A stretch of DNA of 64,000 bases from Sphingorhabdus sp. 109 (GTDB taxonomy: Bacteria; Pseudomonadota; Alphaproteobacteria; Sphingomonadales; Sphingomonadaceae). The stretch is taken from contig NZ_LR732707.1 in assembly GCF_902506555.1 (NCBI RefSeq), positions 520,001 to 584,000 on the forward strand, given 5' to 3'. The notes below the pieces were generated by a model, which made no database searches, was not told the DNA's origin, and saw only the letters and a list, made by a program, of their open reading frames with translations. Both the position numbers and the translations under genes were made by a program. This document shows positions 15,960 to 24,144 of this stretch, in pieces. Positions within the stretch are counted from its first letter, which is position 1. Each line of letters opens with the position of its first letter.

Positions 15960-16670
15960 CTAGCCGCCAAGCAAGTCTCCGGACGGGCAGATGCGGTGAA
16001 GGCGCTTGACCCTGTTTGCGTCGATGCGAAATGTGGCGGGCGGGTTGAATTGTTCCAACTCGACGAAGCTGGCGCTACGGCGAACAAGGCGCTTGATCAG
16101 GATCGCGTGGATTTCATCATCGCCATTTTCGGATAGCTGGACAATCACATCATCACCAATGCGCGGCGGTATCCGGGGGTCGACAACCGCCATTTCACCA
16201 GGGCCAAATCGCGGGTACATGGACTCGCCCTCGACATAAATGGCATAAGCGTCCTTGGCGTCGCTGAGCGCCCGCGGGCGGGTGATATAGCGGATTATCT
16301 GTGTTGGTTCGAACAACGTTTGCTCCACCTCGGTATCATCGCCTCCGCCTGTAATCATCACGGTTCCGCCGTGAGCCGTCCCCAGTACCGGGAGGTCGGC
16401 GCGTGGCGGTACGTCCTTGAACGCCAGCGGTCCATCGTGAACTACGGCATCGGAACGGATTTCTGTTCCGCCTAGCAAATAATCAGTAGTGGTCCCGAGA
16501 ACAGTCGCCAATCGCATCAGATTATCGCCTTTTGGCAATACCTGGCGCTTACGGATCGAGCGGATCAAATCTGGCTTGCCCGTGATCTCTATTGAGAGAG
16601 CGCGGTCGGTTAAATTTTTTTCAACGCGCAGGGCGTCCATTCTTTTAAGGAATTCTGCGATTTCCGACAT
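15960..16670 (-). CDS. Phage repressor, HTH plus S24 peptidase (CI/LexA-like)
   Basis: 236 residues from the ATG at 16670 (the frame is open to 16796, but only the part from MSEIAEFLKRM looks like a repressor and the operators lie upstream of it). The N-terminal ~65 residues form an HTH domain of the Cro/CI type (LTDRALSIEITGKPDLIRSIR). The C-terminal S24 domain has Ser in EGESMYPRFGPGE and Lys in ILIKRLVRR, the Ser-Lys dyad of self-cleaving repressors. A linker LPVLGTAHGG marks the likely cleavage region. It should maintain lysogeny and be inactivated by RecA-stimulated self-cleavage. Two operator-like palindromes lie upstream and two downstream, pointing to autoregulation and control of both early operons. 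Confidence 0.88.
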   Translation of the reverse strand: MSEIAEFLKRMDALRVEKNLTDRALSIEITGKPDLIRSIRKRQVLPKGDNLMRLATVLGTTTDYLLGGTEIRSDAVVHDGPLAFKDVPPRADLPVLGTAHGGTVMITGGGDDTEVEQTLFEPTQIIRYITRPRALSDAKDAYAIYVEGESMYPRFGPGEMAVVDPRIPPRIGDDVIVQLSENGDDEIHAILIKRLVRRSASFVELEQFNPPATFRIDANRVKRLHRICPSGDLLGG

Positions 16671-16705
16671 GAGTGGATTATCGGGCAAATTGCGCGATGC
16701 GTCAT

Positions 16706-16721
16706 GCGGAAAGATTTCCGT
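16706..16721. promoter_or_regulatory. Repressor operator candidate OR1
   Basis: GCGGAAAGATTTCCGT, 36 bp upstream of the repressor ATG, in the gap between the repressor and the rightward early genes. It matches the three other sites. Confidence 0.6.
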
Positions 16722-16729
16722 TGACAATG

Positions 16730-16745
16730 GCGGATAAAATTCCGC
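16730..16745. promoter_or_regulatory. Repressor operator candidate OR2
   Basis: GCGGATAAAATTCCGC, 24 bp start to start from OR1 and 34 bp before the Cro-like gene. Placement suits repression of the rightward early promoter. Confidence 0.6.
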
Positions 16746-16778
16746 AGTAAGGGGCGAGCCTAATTTGGAGTCCTCGTC

Positions 16779-17075
16779 TTGCAACTCGCTGATCATCTTT
16801 GCCGTCTCGCCGAAATATGGGCGGAATCAAACAATCGAAGTGAAGCCACGCTTGGCAGTAAAGTGGCTGGTGATAGCAAATTGTTCGACCGGTTGCGGAC
16901 GGGATCGTCCTGCACCATTTCGACCTTCGAAAAGTTGCTGGCATTCTTCCGGGGTGAAGACAATTGGCTGAATGGTAACATTCCGGACTCCGCTGTTCAT
17001 GTGTTGGCGCGTCTCGACAATATCTCGACTGAAACATCGGCGTCATCCGGCAAATCCTGCGAGATTGCCGCATGA
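16779..17075 (+). CDS. Small HTH regulator, Cro position
   Basis: 98 residues with a TTG start preceded by GGAG at 8 bp; no other start is possible because a stop lies 18 bp upstream. Residues ~18-55 (EATLGSKVAGDSKLFDRLRTG, then TISTFEKLLAFF) look like a small helix-turn-helix domain of a type common in alphaproteobacterial phages. It is the first rightward gene, divergent from the repressor across two operators, the position of Cro. The stop overlaps the next ATG (ATGA). Role as lytic switch regulator is inferred from place and fold. Confidence 0.65.
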   Translation: MQLADHLCRLAEIWAESNNRSEATLGSKVAGDSKLFDRLRTGSSCTISTFEKLLAFFRGEDNWLNGNIPDSAVHVLARLDNISTETSASSGKSCEIAA

Positions 17076-17560
17076 GCCGCACCACGCAACTTTCCCCGCG
17101 AATGCAGCTTTTGAAATCTGCCTCCCGCGCATTGGTCCGTGCCTTTGGTGGCCAGGTCGCAGCTGGAGAGCAGCTTGGTAAACGCCACCAGCGTTATTCG
17201 GATGTGTGTCTTCCCAATACGGAAGATTTTCTGACCATTGCCGAGGTTATGGATCTGGAGTCCAATACGGTGGGTATGGCCGATCATCCCCCGGTCACCC
17301 GCGCACTGGCACGAGAGCAGGGATATGTTCTTGTGCCAGCTGCGGACGACACGCCCGATGGGCATGACTGGCTGACCCATGTCGCGCGGCTTTCATCCGA
17401 GGCAGGTGAAATCACTTCTGACATCGCCGCTTCGGTGGCGGATGGAGATGGGGTCACTGCAAGCGAGGTGGACCAGCACAAGTTGGAGGAGAGGGCGGCG
17501 CGGTTGATGGATATTGCCGCTGCGATCCACCGGACCGCGCAATTGACCAGAGGAGATTAA
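17072..17560 (+). CDS. CII/CP76-like phage regulatory protein
   Basis: 162 residues. The first ~90 residues (LKSASRALVRAFGGQVAAG, YSDVCLPNTEDFLTIAEVMDLE, HPPVTRALAREQGYVLV) match the phage regulatory protein CII family (CP76 type, PF06892), which activates establishment of lysogeny or early expression in several phages. The rest is a helical, charged tail likely used for oligomerisation. Starts by ATGA overlap with the Cro-like gene. Second gene of the rightward early operon. Confidence 0.72.
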   Translation: MSRTTQLSPRMQLLKSASRALVRAFGGQVAAGEQLGKRHQRYSDVCLPNTEDFLTIAEVMDLESNTVGMADHPPVTRALAREQGYVLVPAADDTPDGHDWLTHVARLSSEAGEITSDIAASVADGDGVTASEVDQHKLEERAARLMDIAAAIHRTAQLTRGD

Positions 17561-17563
17561 GTG

Positions 17564-18091
17564 ATGCTGTTGATGCGCGGAGAGGATTTGATGGGATGGG
17601 CAGAACGGGCACGCCCGGGCGATACAATCGCTTATGCCCGTGATCATATCACGCCTTCCCTTGCCGCACAAACACGCCCGATGATTGATGCCGGAATCAT
17701 CATCCCCCTGTTTACCCGCGATCGGGGTGAGGGCGTTTATCTGGCCAAGCGCGGCGAAGGTCGTATTGCGCGGGTGAAGCGGCGTCAGGCGCAGGTCAGA
17801 AATGATGGTCGTTTCCGTCGTAAACCGCGCCGGTCGATCGAGGGTGTGCTGCTGCGCATATTGCGTCATGCGGCCAGCCACAATCGGCCGTGCCCTACCA
17901 ACCGAGAGTTGGCCCGGGCGTGCAATCTTTCTGATGACAAATCAGCCAGCTACCGGATGCGGTGCCTGGTTAAGGCGGGCTATATTGCGGTCGAGGATCA
18001 TAGTCCGTTCGGACGGCGGGTGATCACCATATTAACCGGGAAATATGCCGGCATGAAAACGGCCGAGGCGGCTTTGCCGATGATGCCGTGA
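17564..18091 (+). CDS. Hypothetical early phage protein with C-terminal winged-helix-like region
   Basis: 175 residues from ATG 17564 (GTG 17561 also possible). The middle is very basic (KRRQAQVRNDGRFRRKPRR), followed by a segment resembling a winged helix (PTNRELARACNLSDDKSASYRM, LVKAGYIAVED, RRVITILTGK) typical of replication or regulatory proteins. The stop overlaps the GTG of the next short gene. DNA binding is likely; the exact role is not known. Confidence 0.6.
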   Translation: MLLMRGEDLMGWAERARPGDTIAYARDHITPSLAAQTRPMIDAGIIIPLFTRDRGEGVYLAKRGEGRIARVKRRQAQVRNDGRFRRKPRRSIEGVLLRILRHAASHNRPCPTNRELARACNLSDDKSASYRMRCLVKAGYIAVEDHSPFGRRVITILTGKYAGMKTAEAALPMMP

Positions 18092-18279
18092 GCGAGAGTC
18101 AAGGAAAAGACGGCCGCACGGCGTGCCCATCGGTTGAGCGGGATCGGGCCTGCGCGCGGCGTTCGCCGCAAAACCGGATGATTGACGGGTTTGATAATCC
18201 CATCATGCAGAGAGACGTAAACCCGCGAGAGCGGATGCGTGACAGGCCCGATTCGGAAGTAGACGAGGAGGTAATATGA
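18088..18279 (+). CDS. Small hypothetical phage protein
   Basis: 63 residues, highly charged (Arg/Asp/Glu), no motif. Its GTG overlaps the preceding stop (GTGA) and its stop overlaps the next ATG (ATGA). This two-sided coupling is the main reason to believe it, since composition alone would not convince. Confidence 0.45.
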   Translation: MSESQGKDGRTACPSVERDRACARRSPQNRMIDGFDNPIMQRDVNPRERMRDRPDSEVDEEVI

Positions 18280-18845
18280 CTGCGCAGATTTGTGAAGGTT
18301 GCGGAATTGGATTTCAGCGATCGGACGGTCATCCGGAATGTAGTGAATGTGAAGAGGCATCCGCCCTATTCAACGGTAATGCGCTCCTGCAGCCCTTTGC
18401 AGATCTTTCGGAAATGCAAATGTGGGCGGCCGATATCATGCAGCGGGATCCGGATTTCATCATTGGCGATAATTATCTGCGCCGGTGGTGGGTGGTCCCG
18501 CGCAACGAGCAGCATAATATGTATCTGCACGAGATTTTGCACAGCGACGATGATCGTGCGCTGCATGATCATCCATGGGAAAATATCAGCTGGTTGCTGG
18601 AAGGCGAATATCTGGAGCATCTTCCTGATGGCAGTGTCGTGCATCGCAAGGCGGGTGATTTTGTCAAGCGCCCGGCAACCGCGCTGCATCGTCTTGAAAT
18701 TGCCGAAGGGGGGCGTGCGGTTTCCCTGTTCATTACGGGGCCGAAGATTCGCGAATGGGGTTTTGCTTGTCCGCAGGGATGGCGCCACTGGAAGGATTTC
18801 GTGGCGGAAAACCCCGGGCAGATTGGGCGGGGGTGCGGCGAATGA
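18276..18845 (+). CDS. Cupin-fold protein with N-terminal zinc-ribbon-like Cys pairs
   Basis: 189 residues. The N-terminus has CEGCG and CSEC, a four-Cys zinc-ribbon pattern. Residues ~90-165 look like a cupin barrel with metal ligands: LHDHPWENISWLLEGEYLEH, then GDFVKRPATALHRLEI and LFITGPKIREWGF. Similar proteins occur in phage early regions, but their substrate is unknown. Coupled by ATGA overlap on both ends. The combination might indicate a small-molecule or nucleotide-modifying enzyme, which is speculative. Confidence 0.65.
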   Translation: MTAQICEGCGIGFQRSDGHPECSECEEASALFNGNALLQPFADLSEMQMWAADIMQRDPDFIIGDNYLRRWWVVPRNEQHNMYLHEILHSDDDRALHDHPWENISWLLEGEYLEHLPDGSVVHRKAGDFVKRPATALHRLEIAEGGRAVSLFITGPKIREWGFACPQGWRHWKDFVAENPGQIGRGCGE

Positions 18846-19531
18846 AGACTATTACCCCGCGCGAGCAACGGATGCTCGACATGTTGACCGCCGCAGCGGA
18901 TGCAGGGCAGGTCTGTCCGACCAATGACGCGCTGTGCGCTACGTTGGGAATGAACAGCGTGGGCGCACCACCGCAGATCATGAACAAGCTGGTCGCTCGT
19001 GGATTGATCAAGGTGGAACGGTTCAAACAGTCACGGATCGTGACGATCGTGGCCACAGGTAAGACTACTGCTGGGAAACGCGGGGATCCCCATCACAGTG
19101 AAGAGGCGGCGCGCAATGTGCCGGCGCACCGGTTGGGCGATGAAGAAGCAATCGCCTTCAAGCGCGATCTGGAGGACTGGATAGTTCGGACCGGTAGTGC
19201 ACGCGTGCGCTTGTCGCTGGAGGCGATGGGCCACACGTCCGCCGTCCAGAATGCTCTGGCTGCGCGCAACCCGTGCCGGGACACAGCGGAAGCCTTTCGC
19301 GCGGCGATGCGCCGCTTCCCCAAGGGTCTGCCAGCCTTGAAAAAAGGGTGGCTGCGCACCACAGACAAGCGAGAGACACCCGAGCCGATGATGCGCGCAG
19401 ATGAATTGGACGCACGGCGTGGCGAGGCCGAGCGCAGGCACCGGATTCACGAACAGAAATGCCTGCAGGACCATCGCCGGAAATATGGCAGCGCGCCCTT
19501 TGGCAAGCCGCTGGACAGGATGGTGGTGTGA
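18842..19531 (+). CDS. Hypothetical early phage protein with N-terminal winged helix
   Basis: 229 residues from the ATG at 18842 (ATGA overlap). The N-terminus (TPREQRMLDMLTAAADAGQ, CPTNDALCATLGMNS, LVARGLIKVERFKQSRIVTI) reads as a winged-helix DNA-binding domain like the one in the gene at 17564-18091. The remainder is basic and helical, with no family assigned. The stop overlaps the next ATG (TGATG). Confidence 0.6.
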   Translation: MKTITPREQRMLDMLTAAADAGQVCPTNDALCATLGMNSVGAPPQIMNKLVARGLIKVERFKQSRIVTIVATGKTTAGKRGDPHHSEEAARNVPAHRLGDEEAIAFKRDLEDWIVRTGSARVRLSLEAMGHTSAVQNALAARNPCRDTAEAFRAAMRRFPKGLPALKKGWLRTTDKRETPEPMMRADELDARRGEAERRHRIHEQKCLQDHRRKYGSAPFGKPLDRMVV

Positions 19532-20379
19532 TGGCCGGTTTAAGAGTCAATCCGACAAAAGGCCGGATGCCGGCGCTGCAATTCGCGCCGCCCGATGTGC
19601 TGGCGATAGACCCTGATTATCAACGCTCGATCGAGGCTGGTGCGTCTCGCAAACTGATCCGCGATATCGCCGTCAACTGGAATTGGGATTTGTGTCAGCC
19701 CCTGGTCGCGGCACGACGGGCCGGTGTGGTCGAGCTCTACATCATTGATGGCCAGCACCGTCTGGCTGCGGCACGGCTGCGTGGTGATATCCAGCAGCTG
19801 CCGGTGGTGGTGGTAGAATATGCCAGTGCGGCCGATGAAGCGGCCAGTTTTGTCGCGCTGAACCAGAAACGCCGCCCGCTCGCGAAGATCGATATATTCA
19901 AGGCGGCGCTGGCCAGCGGCGATACGACCGCCCTGGCTATTTCGGCGGCCATTGAGGCGGCGGGGCTCAGCATCGCCAGCCATCAGAATTACGTTAGCTG
20001 GAAACCCGGCATGATCGCCAATATTGGCGGGATCGAGCGCAGCTGGAAATTGCACGGGCCAGAAATCACATCGACCGCGCTGCAGGTGTTGGCCGAGGCA
20101 TTCGATGGTGAAGTGCTGCGCTATGCCGGCACGGTGTTTCCCGGAATCGCCGCCGTATGTGCGCGCGAAATGCAGGACGGCGAGAACGTCAGGGATTTCG
20201 ATCCGGCAATGTTGCCGCTGTTTGTCGAAATCGTCGGTGACGTCGACCAGGTCCAGTGGAAAACCGATATCGCCGCCTGGCGCATTGACCATCCCAATCA
20301 GCGATATGACGCCGCCAGCGCGTCCGTTTTCGGCGCCGCGTGGGATGATTTTCTTACAGAGTTCATGGGCGAGGAATGA
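19531..20379 (+). CDS. ParB/DGQHR-type protein
   Basis: 282 residues from the ATG at 19531 (TGATG overlap). It has the ParB-like signature DPDYQRSIE, then YIIDGQHRLAAARLRG near residue 73 and FVALNQKRRPL, resembling the DGQHR/DUF6551 branch of the ParB-Srx superfamily. Such phage proteins may be nucleases or NTP-binding DNA proteins; this one has no partition partner nearby, so a role in plasmid-like segregation is unlikely. It is in the early operon ahead of the clamp gene. Confidence 0.7.
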   Translation: MAGLRVNPTKGRMPALQFAPPDVLAIDPDYQRSIEAGASRKLIRDIAVNWNWDLCQPLVAARRAGVVELYIIDGQHRLAAARLRGDIQQLPVVVVEYASAADEAASFVALNQKRRPLAKIDIFKAALASGDTTALAISAAIEAAGLSIASHQNYVSWKPGMIANIGGIERSWKLHGPEITSTALQVLAEAFDGEVLRYAGTVFPGIAAVCAREMQDGENVRDFDPAMLPLFVEIVGDVDQVQWKTDIAAWRIDHPNQRYDAASASVFGAAWDDFLTEFMGEE

Positions 20380-20425
20380 TGCGTGGCGCGCGGCGCTGGA
20401 TGGAAATTGATGAAGGGAAGGGATT

Positions 20426-20725
20426 ATGAAGGACATGGAAAGCGAGTTTTTGGCGGCAGTATTGCTGTTGGATGAATCCAACGGTGGGCAAATCAGGCCA
20501 ATGGTTGACGAGCTCGCCTTGCAATCGGAGCGATGGCGCGCGCTGAAAGCTCGCGCGCTGCGGATTAATAATCCGTTGCCGCCTCTACCTGATCTGGAAA
20601 TTCCAGAAGTCTTGCCGGTGCCGGGAGCGCGGCCCTTTGGTGAATTTGGCGGTTTTTCCCAAGATGAAGATATTGACCGAGCCAAGACATATTGGCGCGA
20701 GCAAGCCGGGAAGGTGGCAGCGTGA
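20426..20725 (+). CDS. Hypothetical phage protein
   Basis: 99 residues, with an acidic helical N-terminus and a Pro-rich middle (PLPPLPDLEIPEVLPVPGARP), no family recognised. GAAGGG precedes the ATG at 20426. Its stop overlaps the GTG of the phage clamp gene. A Pro-rich linear peptide ahead of a sliding clamp raises the possibility of a clamp-binding partner, but no canonical clamp motif (QxxLxLF) is visible. Confidence 0.5.
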   Translation: MKDMESEFLAAVLLLDESNGGQIRPMVDELALQSERWRALKARALRINNPLPPLPDLEIPEVLPVPGARPFGEFGGFSQDEDIDRAKTYWREQAGKVAA

Positions 20726-21876
20726 GCCGGGCGGGTGAATCCGCGCCGATCGCGTCTATCACGGTTGAGGCCGCACAATTTACCAAGGCACTCGCCGGGG
20801 TGGTTTCTGTTGTGCAAAGGCGCAACACGATCCCGATCCTCTCCAATGTGCTGATCAGTCAGAAATCCGGCACGGTTCATTTGATGGCCACTGATCTGGA
20901 CCGCGAAGTGAAGTTGCCGCTCGCGCCGGTCGAGTTTGATGGTGAAATGAATATCACAGTCGATGCGCAGCGACTGCAATCCCTGTTCCAGAATCTGGAC
21001 AATGGCGCGCAGGTCAAGCTGGTGCAGGGTGATAATGGGCGGCTGAATATTACTTCGGGTCGCAATCGTTATCATCTGCCAAGCCTTCCCGCAGCCGATA
21101 TGCCTCAAATGCCTTTTGGAGACGATGCCAGTCTGTTGACGTTTCGGGCGAGTGATATCCGCGATGTTTTTTCCCGGATGGCCGTGGCTCAATCATCCGA
21201 GGATACGCGCTATTATCTATGCGGCCTGTTCATGCATATGGATGCCGACGACGCATCTGCTGTCCGTTTTGCCGCGACCAACGGCCATAAATTGATAAGG
21301 ATGAGCGGTGTCCAGGCACGGCGTGACGGCGAAATTCCGGATGCTATCATCCCATCGGCTCTGGTAGCCGTCCTGTCACGGCTATGGGCGGATGTAGCCG
21401 ATGACATTGTGGTCGAAGTGCTTGTGACAGCGAGTAAGCTACGCTTTTCCTTTGCTGACTGGCAGGTCACCGGCAAGGTAGTTGATGGACGTTTTCCTGA
21501 TTATGTGCGGGTTATTCCGACACAGAATGATCAGGTTGTTACCGTTGATTGCGATCATCTGATTAGCGCCGCCAAACGGGTGATGGTTCTCAACAGCAAA
21601 AAAACGCCGACGATCCGGTGTGATTTTGAAGCCGATAAACTTACGTTATCGGTGAATGATCCGTCTTATGGTCAAGCCGCAGCGGAGTTGCCGATCGAAT
21701 ATAGCGGTGATCCGATGGAGGTTGGGATCAACGGGCAATATCTGATCGAAATGGCCGGGGCGGTGCCCGGGGCAAGCGCGCGATTGTCGCTGGCCAATCC
21801 GCGCGCGCCGACGCTTTGGGAAAGCCTGATCGATAATGCTGGATTTTCCGGCGTTGTAATGCCGATCGGACTTTGA
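20722..21876 (+). CDS. dnaN: DNA polymerase III beta subunit (sliding clamp), phage-encoded
   Basis: 384 residues from the GTG at 20722, which overlaps the preceding stop (GTGA). Full-length DnaN in size: three clamp domains, opening ITVEAAQFTKALAGVVSVVQRRNTIPILSNVLI, with LPSLPAADMP in the middle and GRFPDYVRVIP near residue 260. The ring-shaped clamp tethers polymerase to DNA. The C-terminus reads VVMPIGL, where bacterial clamps usually end in MPMRL, so the partner-binding pocket differs at one Arg. A complete beta clamp in a siphoprophage is uncommon. It may serve phage replication or sequester host clamp partners. Confidence 0.9.
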   Translation: MSRAGESAPIASITVEAAQFTKALAGVVSVVQRRNTIPILSNVLISQKSGTVHLMATDLDREVKLPLAPVEFDGEMNITVDAQRLQSLFQNLDNGAQVKLVQGDNGRLNITSGRNRYHLPSLPAADMPQMPFGDDASLLTFRASDIRDVFSRMAVAQSSEDTRYYLCGLFMHMDADDASAVRFAATNGHKLIRMSGVQARRDGEIPDAIIPSALVAVLSRLWADVADDIVVEVLVTASKLRFSFADWQVTGKVVDGRFPDYVRVIPTQNDQVVTVDCDHLISAAKRVMVLNSKKTPTIRCDFEADKLTLSVNDPSYGQAAAELPIEYSGDPMEVGINGQYLIEMAGAVPGASARLSLANPRAPTLWESLIDNAGFSGVVMPIGL

Positions 21877-21880
21877 GAGA

Positions 21881-22501
21881 GTGAGCGTCTTCCCACCCAG
21901 TTTTGCCGATAAATTCGGCCTGATATTGTGCGATCCACCTTGGGCTTTCCGCACCTATTCGGGCGGTGACCGCACGCCGACGCAAAAGAAATTCAATGAG
22001 GCGGAGGATCATTATCCGACGATGTCCTTTGATGAAATGGCGGCGCTGCCGGTGTCGGATATAGCTGCCAAGGATTGCGCGCTCGTTATGTGGGCGGTGG
22101 GCAGTCATATCGAAGAGGCGATTGAACTCGGCAAGGCATGGGGCTTCACGTTCAAGACAGACGGCTTCTACTGGTTGAAACAGAAACTGGTCGACGCGAT
22201 GCAGATAGACCTGTTCACCGGCGACATCGCTCCTCCGCGCATTTCCATGGGATATTATACCCGCAAACAGCTTGAGCCTGCCTATATTTTTACCCGCGGA
22301 AAACCAAAGGTGAAGGCCCATGACGTGCGCCAGCTGATCATCGCGCCAACCCGCGGGCATAGCCGCAAACCACAGGAAATTTACGATCGTTGCGAGGCAT
22401 TGATCGACGGCCCCTATCTCGAAATGTTCGCGCGCCAGGTGCAGCCCGGATGGGATTGCTGGGGCAATGAAACTGGAAAATTCAATGCGGAGGCGGCGTG
22501 A
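21881..22501 (+). CDS. MT-A70 family adenine methyltransferase
   Basis: 206 residues, GTG start at 21881. The catalytic DPPW motif is at residues 18-21, with CALVMWAVGSH, FKTDGFYWLKQK and a C-terminal GHSRKPQEIYDRCEALIDGPYLEMFAR that are typical of phage MT-A70 enzymes making N6-methyladenine. Directly followed, with overlap, by a cytosine methyltransferase and with no restriction enzyme nearby, so protection of phage DNA or regulation by methylation is likely rather than a restriction system. Confidence 0.88.
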   Translation: MSVFPPSFADKFGLILCDPPWAFRTYSGGDRTPTQKKFNEAEDHYPTMSFDEMAALPVSDIAAKDCALVMWAVGSHIEEAIELGKAWGFTFKTDGFYWLKQKLVDAMQIDLFTGDIAPPRISMGYYTRKQLEPAYIFTRGKPKVKAHDVRQLIIAPTRGHSRKPQEIYDRCEALIDGPYLEMFARQVQPGWDCWGNETGKFNAEAA

Positions 22502-24144
22502 TGGGGCTGATTATCGACAATTTTGCCGGTGGTGGCGGTGCCTCGACGGGAATTGAGGCAGCAATCGGGCGTTCGGTTGATGTGGCTATCAATCACGATC
22601 CCGAAGCAATTGCGATGCACAAGGCCAATCATCCTGCTACCCGGCATTTTTGTCAGTCGATCATGGCGATTGATCCTCTGGACGCTACGGGCGGTCAGCC
22701 CGTTGATCTGGCGTGGTTCAGTCCAGACTGCAAACATTTCAGCAAGGCCAAAGGCGGTAAGCCGGTCAGCGCGAATATCCGCGACCTGGCGTGGATTGTA
22801 ATCCACTGGGTAAAGCGGCTCGGGGCCAACAAACCGCGCGTGATCATGCTGGAAAATGTCGAAGAATTTCGCACCTGGGGCCCGATCGGTGATGACGGCA
22901 GGCCTTGTCCGGATCGCAAGGGACAAACGTTTGACAAATGGGTAGGGCAGTTGCGCCGGCACGGTTATCGCGTCCAGTGGCGCGAGCTGCGTGCGTGCGA
23001 TTATGGCGCTCCGACCACGCGCAAGCGGCTATTCCTGATCGCTCGCTGTGATGGGCAGCCGATTGTCTGGCCAGAGCCCACGCATGGTGAAGGGCGTCCG
23101 CATCCATGGCGCACGGCGGCAGAAATCATTGACTGGTCGATACCCTGTCCCAGCATATTTGCCCGCAAGCGTCCATTGAAAGACGCAACCTGCAGGCGGA
23201 TTGCAGTGGGGATCCAGCGTTATGTGATTGATGCGGCGCAACCCTTCATTGTCCCACTGACCCATCATGGTGGCGAGGGGCGTGTCTATGGGCCGGAAAA
23301 ACCCTTACCGACGGTGACGGGTGCCAATCGCGGCGAGATGGCGCTGGTCAGTCCCTATTTTGCTCGCACGGCCCATGGAGATGTGGATAAGAGCGGTAAA
23401 AAGCGCGGGCGGGGCTGGCACGGACCGGAAGAGCCTTATCCAACGGTGCTGGCTTCTGGTGACAGCGCGGTTATTGCGCCGATACTGGTCGGCGCCGGGG
23501 GCGCAATTTACGCCGGTAAGCCCAAATCAGCTGATGATCCGCTGAACACGATCACAACCCATAATAGAACTGCTTTGGTCACCGCTTTTATGGCGCAGCA
23601 CAATACTGGTGTGGTCGGCCATGACGCGACAAAACCACTCTCCACCATCACCCAGCGTGGCACCCAGCAAAATCTGGTCACCAGCAATCTGATCAAGCTG
23701 CGCAATAACGCGATCGGCCAGTCAGTCGATGAGCCGGTTGGAACATTGACCGCCGGTGGTGGGCATTTCGCCGAGGTCCGTGCGTTCATGGTCAAATATT
23801 ACGGCAATGAACAGGGTGGGCACGGCATGGATGCGCCGATCGGCACGGTGACGACGAAAGACCGGTTCGGCCTGGTCACTGTTACGATCGAGGGCATCGA
23901 GTATGCGATCGCCGATATCGGGATGCGGATGCTGGCCGCACACGAACTTTATGCGGCTCAAGGTTTCCCGCCAGACTATAAAATCGCGGTTGACGGCCCT
24001 GCGGATCGGCATGGCCGGATCAAGCCGCTGACCAAGACCTCCCAGGTGAGAATGTGCGGCAACAGCGTCTGTCCGCCGATGCCGGAAGCGTTGGTGCGGG
24101 CGAATATGCCGGAAATCTGTTCAACTGTCCGGGAGGCGGCGTGA
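22501..24144 (+). CDS. C5 cytosine DNA methyltransferase with repeat-containing recognition region
   Basis: 547 residues from ATG 22501. Motif I DNFAGGGGASTGIE; the motif IV equivalent has catalytic Cys77 in SPDCKHFS (not the usual PPCQ); ENV at 118-120; motif VIII-like WRELRACDYGAPTTRKRLFL. Motifs IX-X are at the C-terminus (AAQGFPPDYK, RMCGNSV). Between them, about residues 262-470, six copies of a ~35-residue unit carry the core P-x-x-T-(V/I/L)-T or a close variant, replacing a conventional target-recognition domain. Overlaps the MT-A70 gene and the next gene. Probably modifies phage DNA to evade host restriction. Confidence 0.88.
   Translation: MGLIIDNFAGGGGASTGIEAAIGRSVDVAINHDPEAIAMHKANHPATRHFCQSIMAIDPLDATGGQPVDLAWFSPDCKHFSKAKGGKPVSANIRDLAWIVIHWVKRLGANKPRVIMLENVEEFRTWGPIGDDGRPCPDRKGQTFDKWVGQLRRHGYRVQWRELRACDYGAPTTRKRLFLIARCDGQPIVWPEPTHGEGRPHPWRTAAEIIDWSIPCPSIFARKRPLKDATCRRIAVGIQRYVIDAAQPFIVPLTHHGGEGRVYGPEKPLPTVTGANRGEMALVSPYFARTAHGDVDKSGKKRGRGWHGPEEPYPTVLASGDSAVIAPILVGAGGAIYAGKPKSADDPLNTITTHNRTALVTAFMAQHNTGVVGHDATKPLSTITQRGTQQNLVTSNLIKLRNNAIGQSVDEPVGTLTAGGGHFAEVRAFMVKYYGNEQGGHGMDAPIGTVTTKDRFGLVTVTIEGIEYAIADIGMRMLAAHELYAAQGFPPDYKIAVDGPADRHGRIKPLTKTSQVRMCGNSVCPPMPEALVRANMPEICSTVREAA

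Noticed and set aside
19540-21192. 550-codon minus-strand frame
   Set aside because: Runs antisense across the ParB-like and clamp genes; both of those are family-supported.
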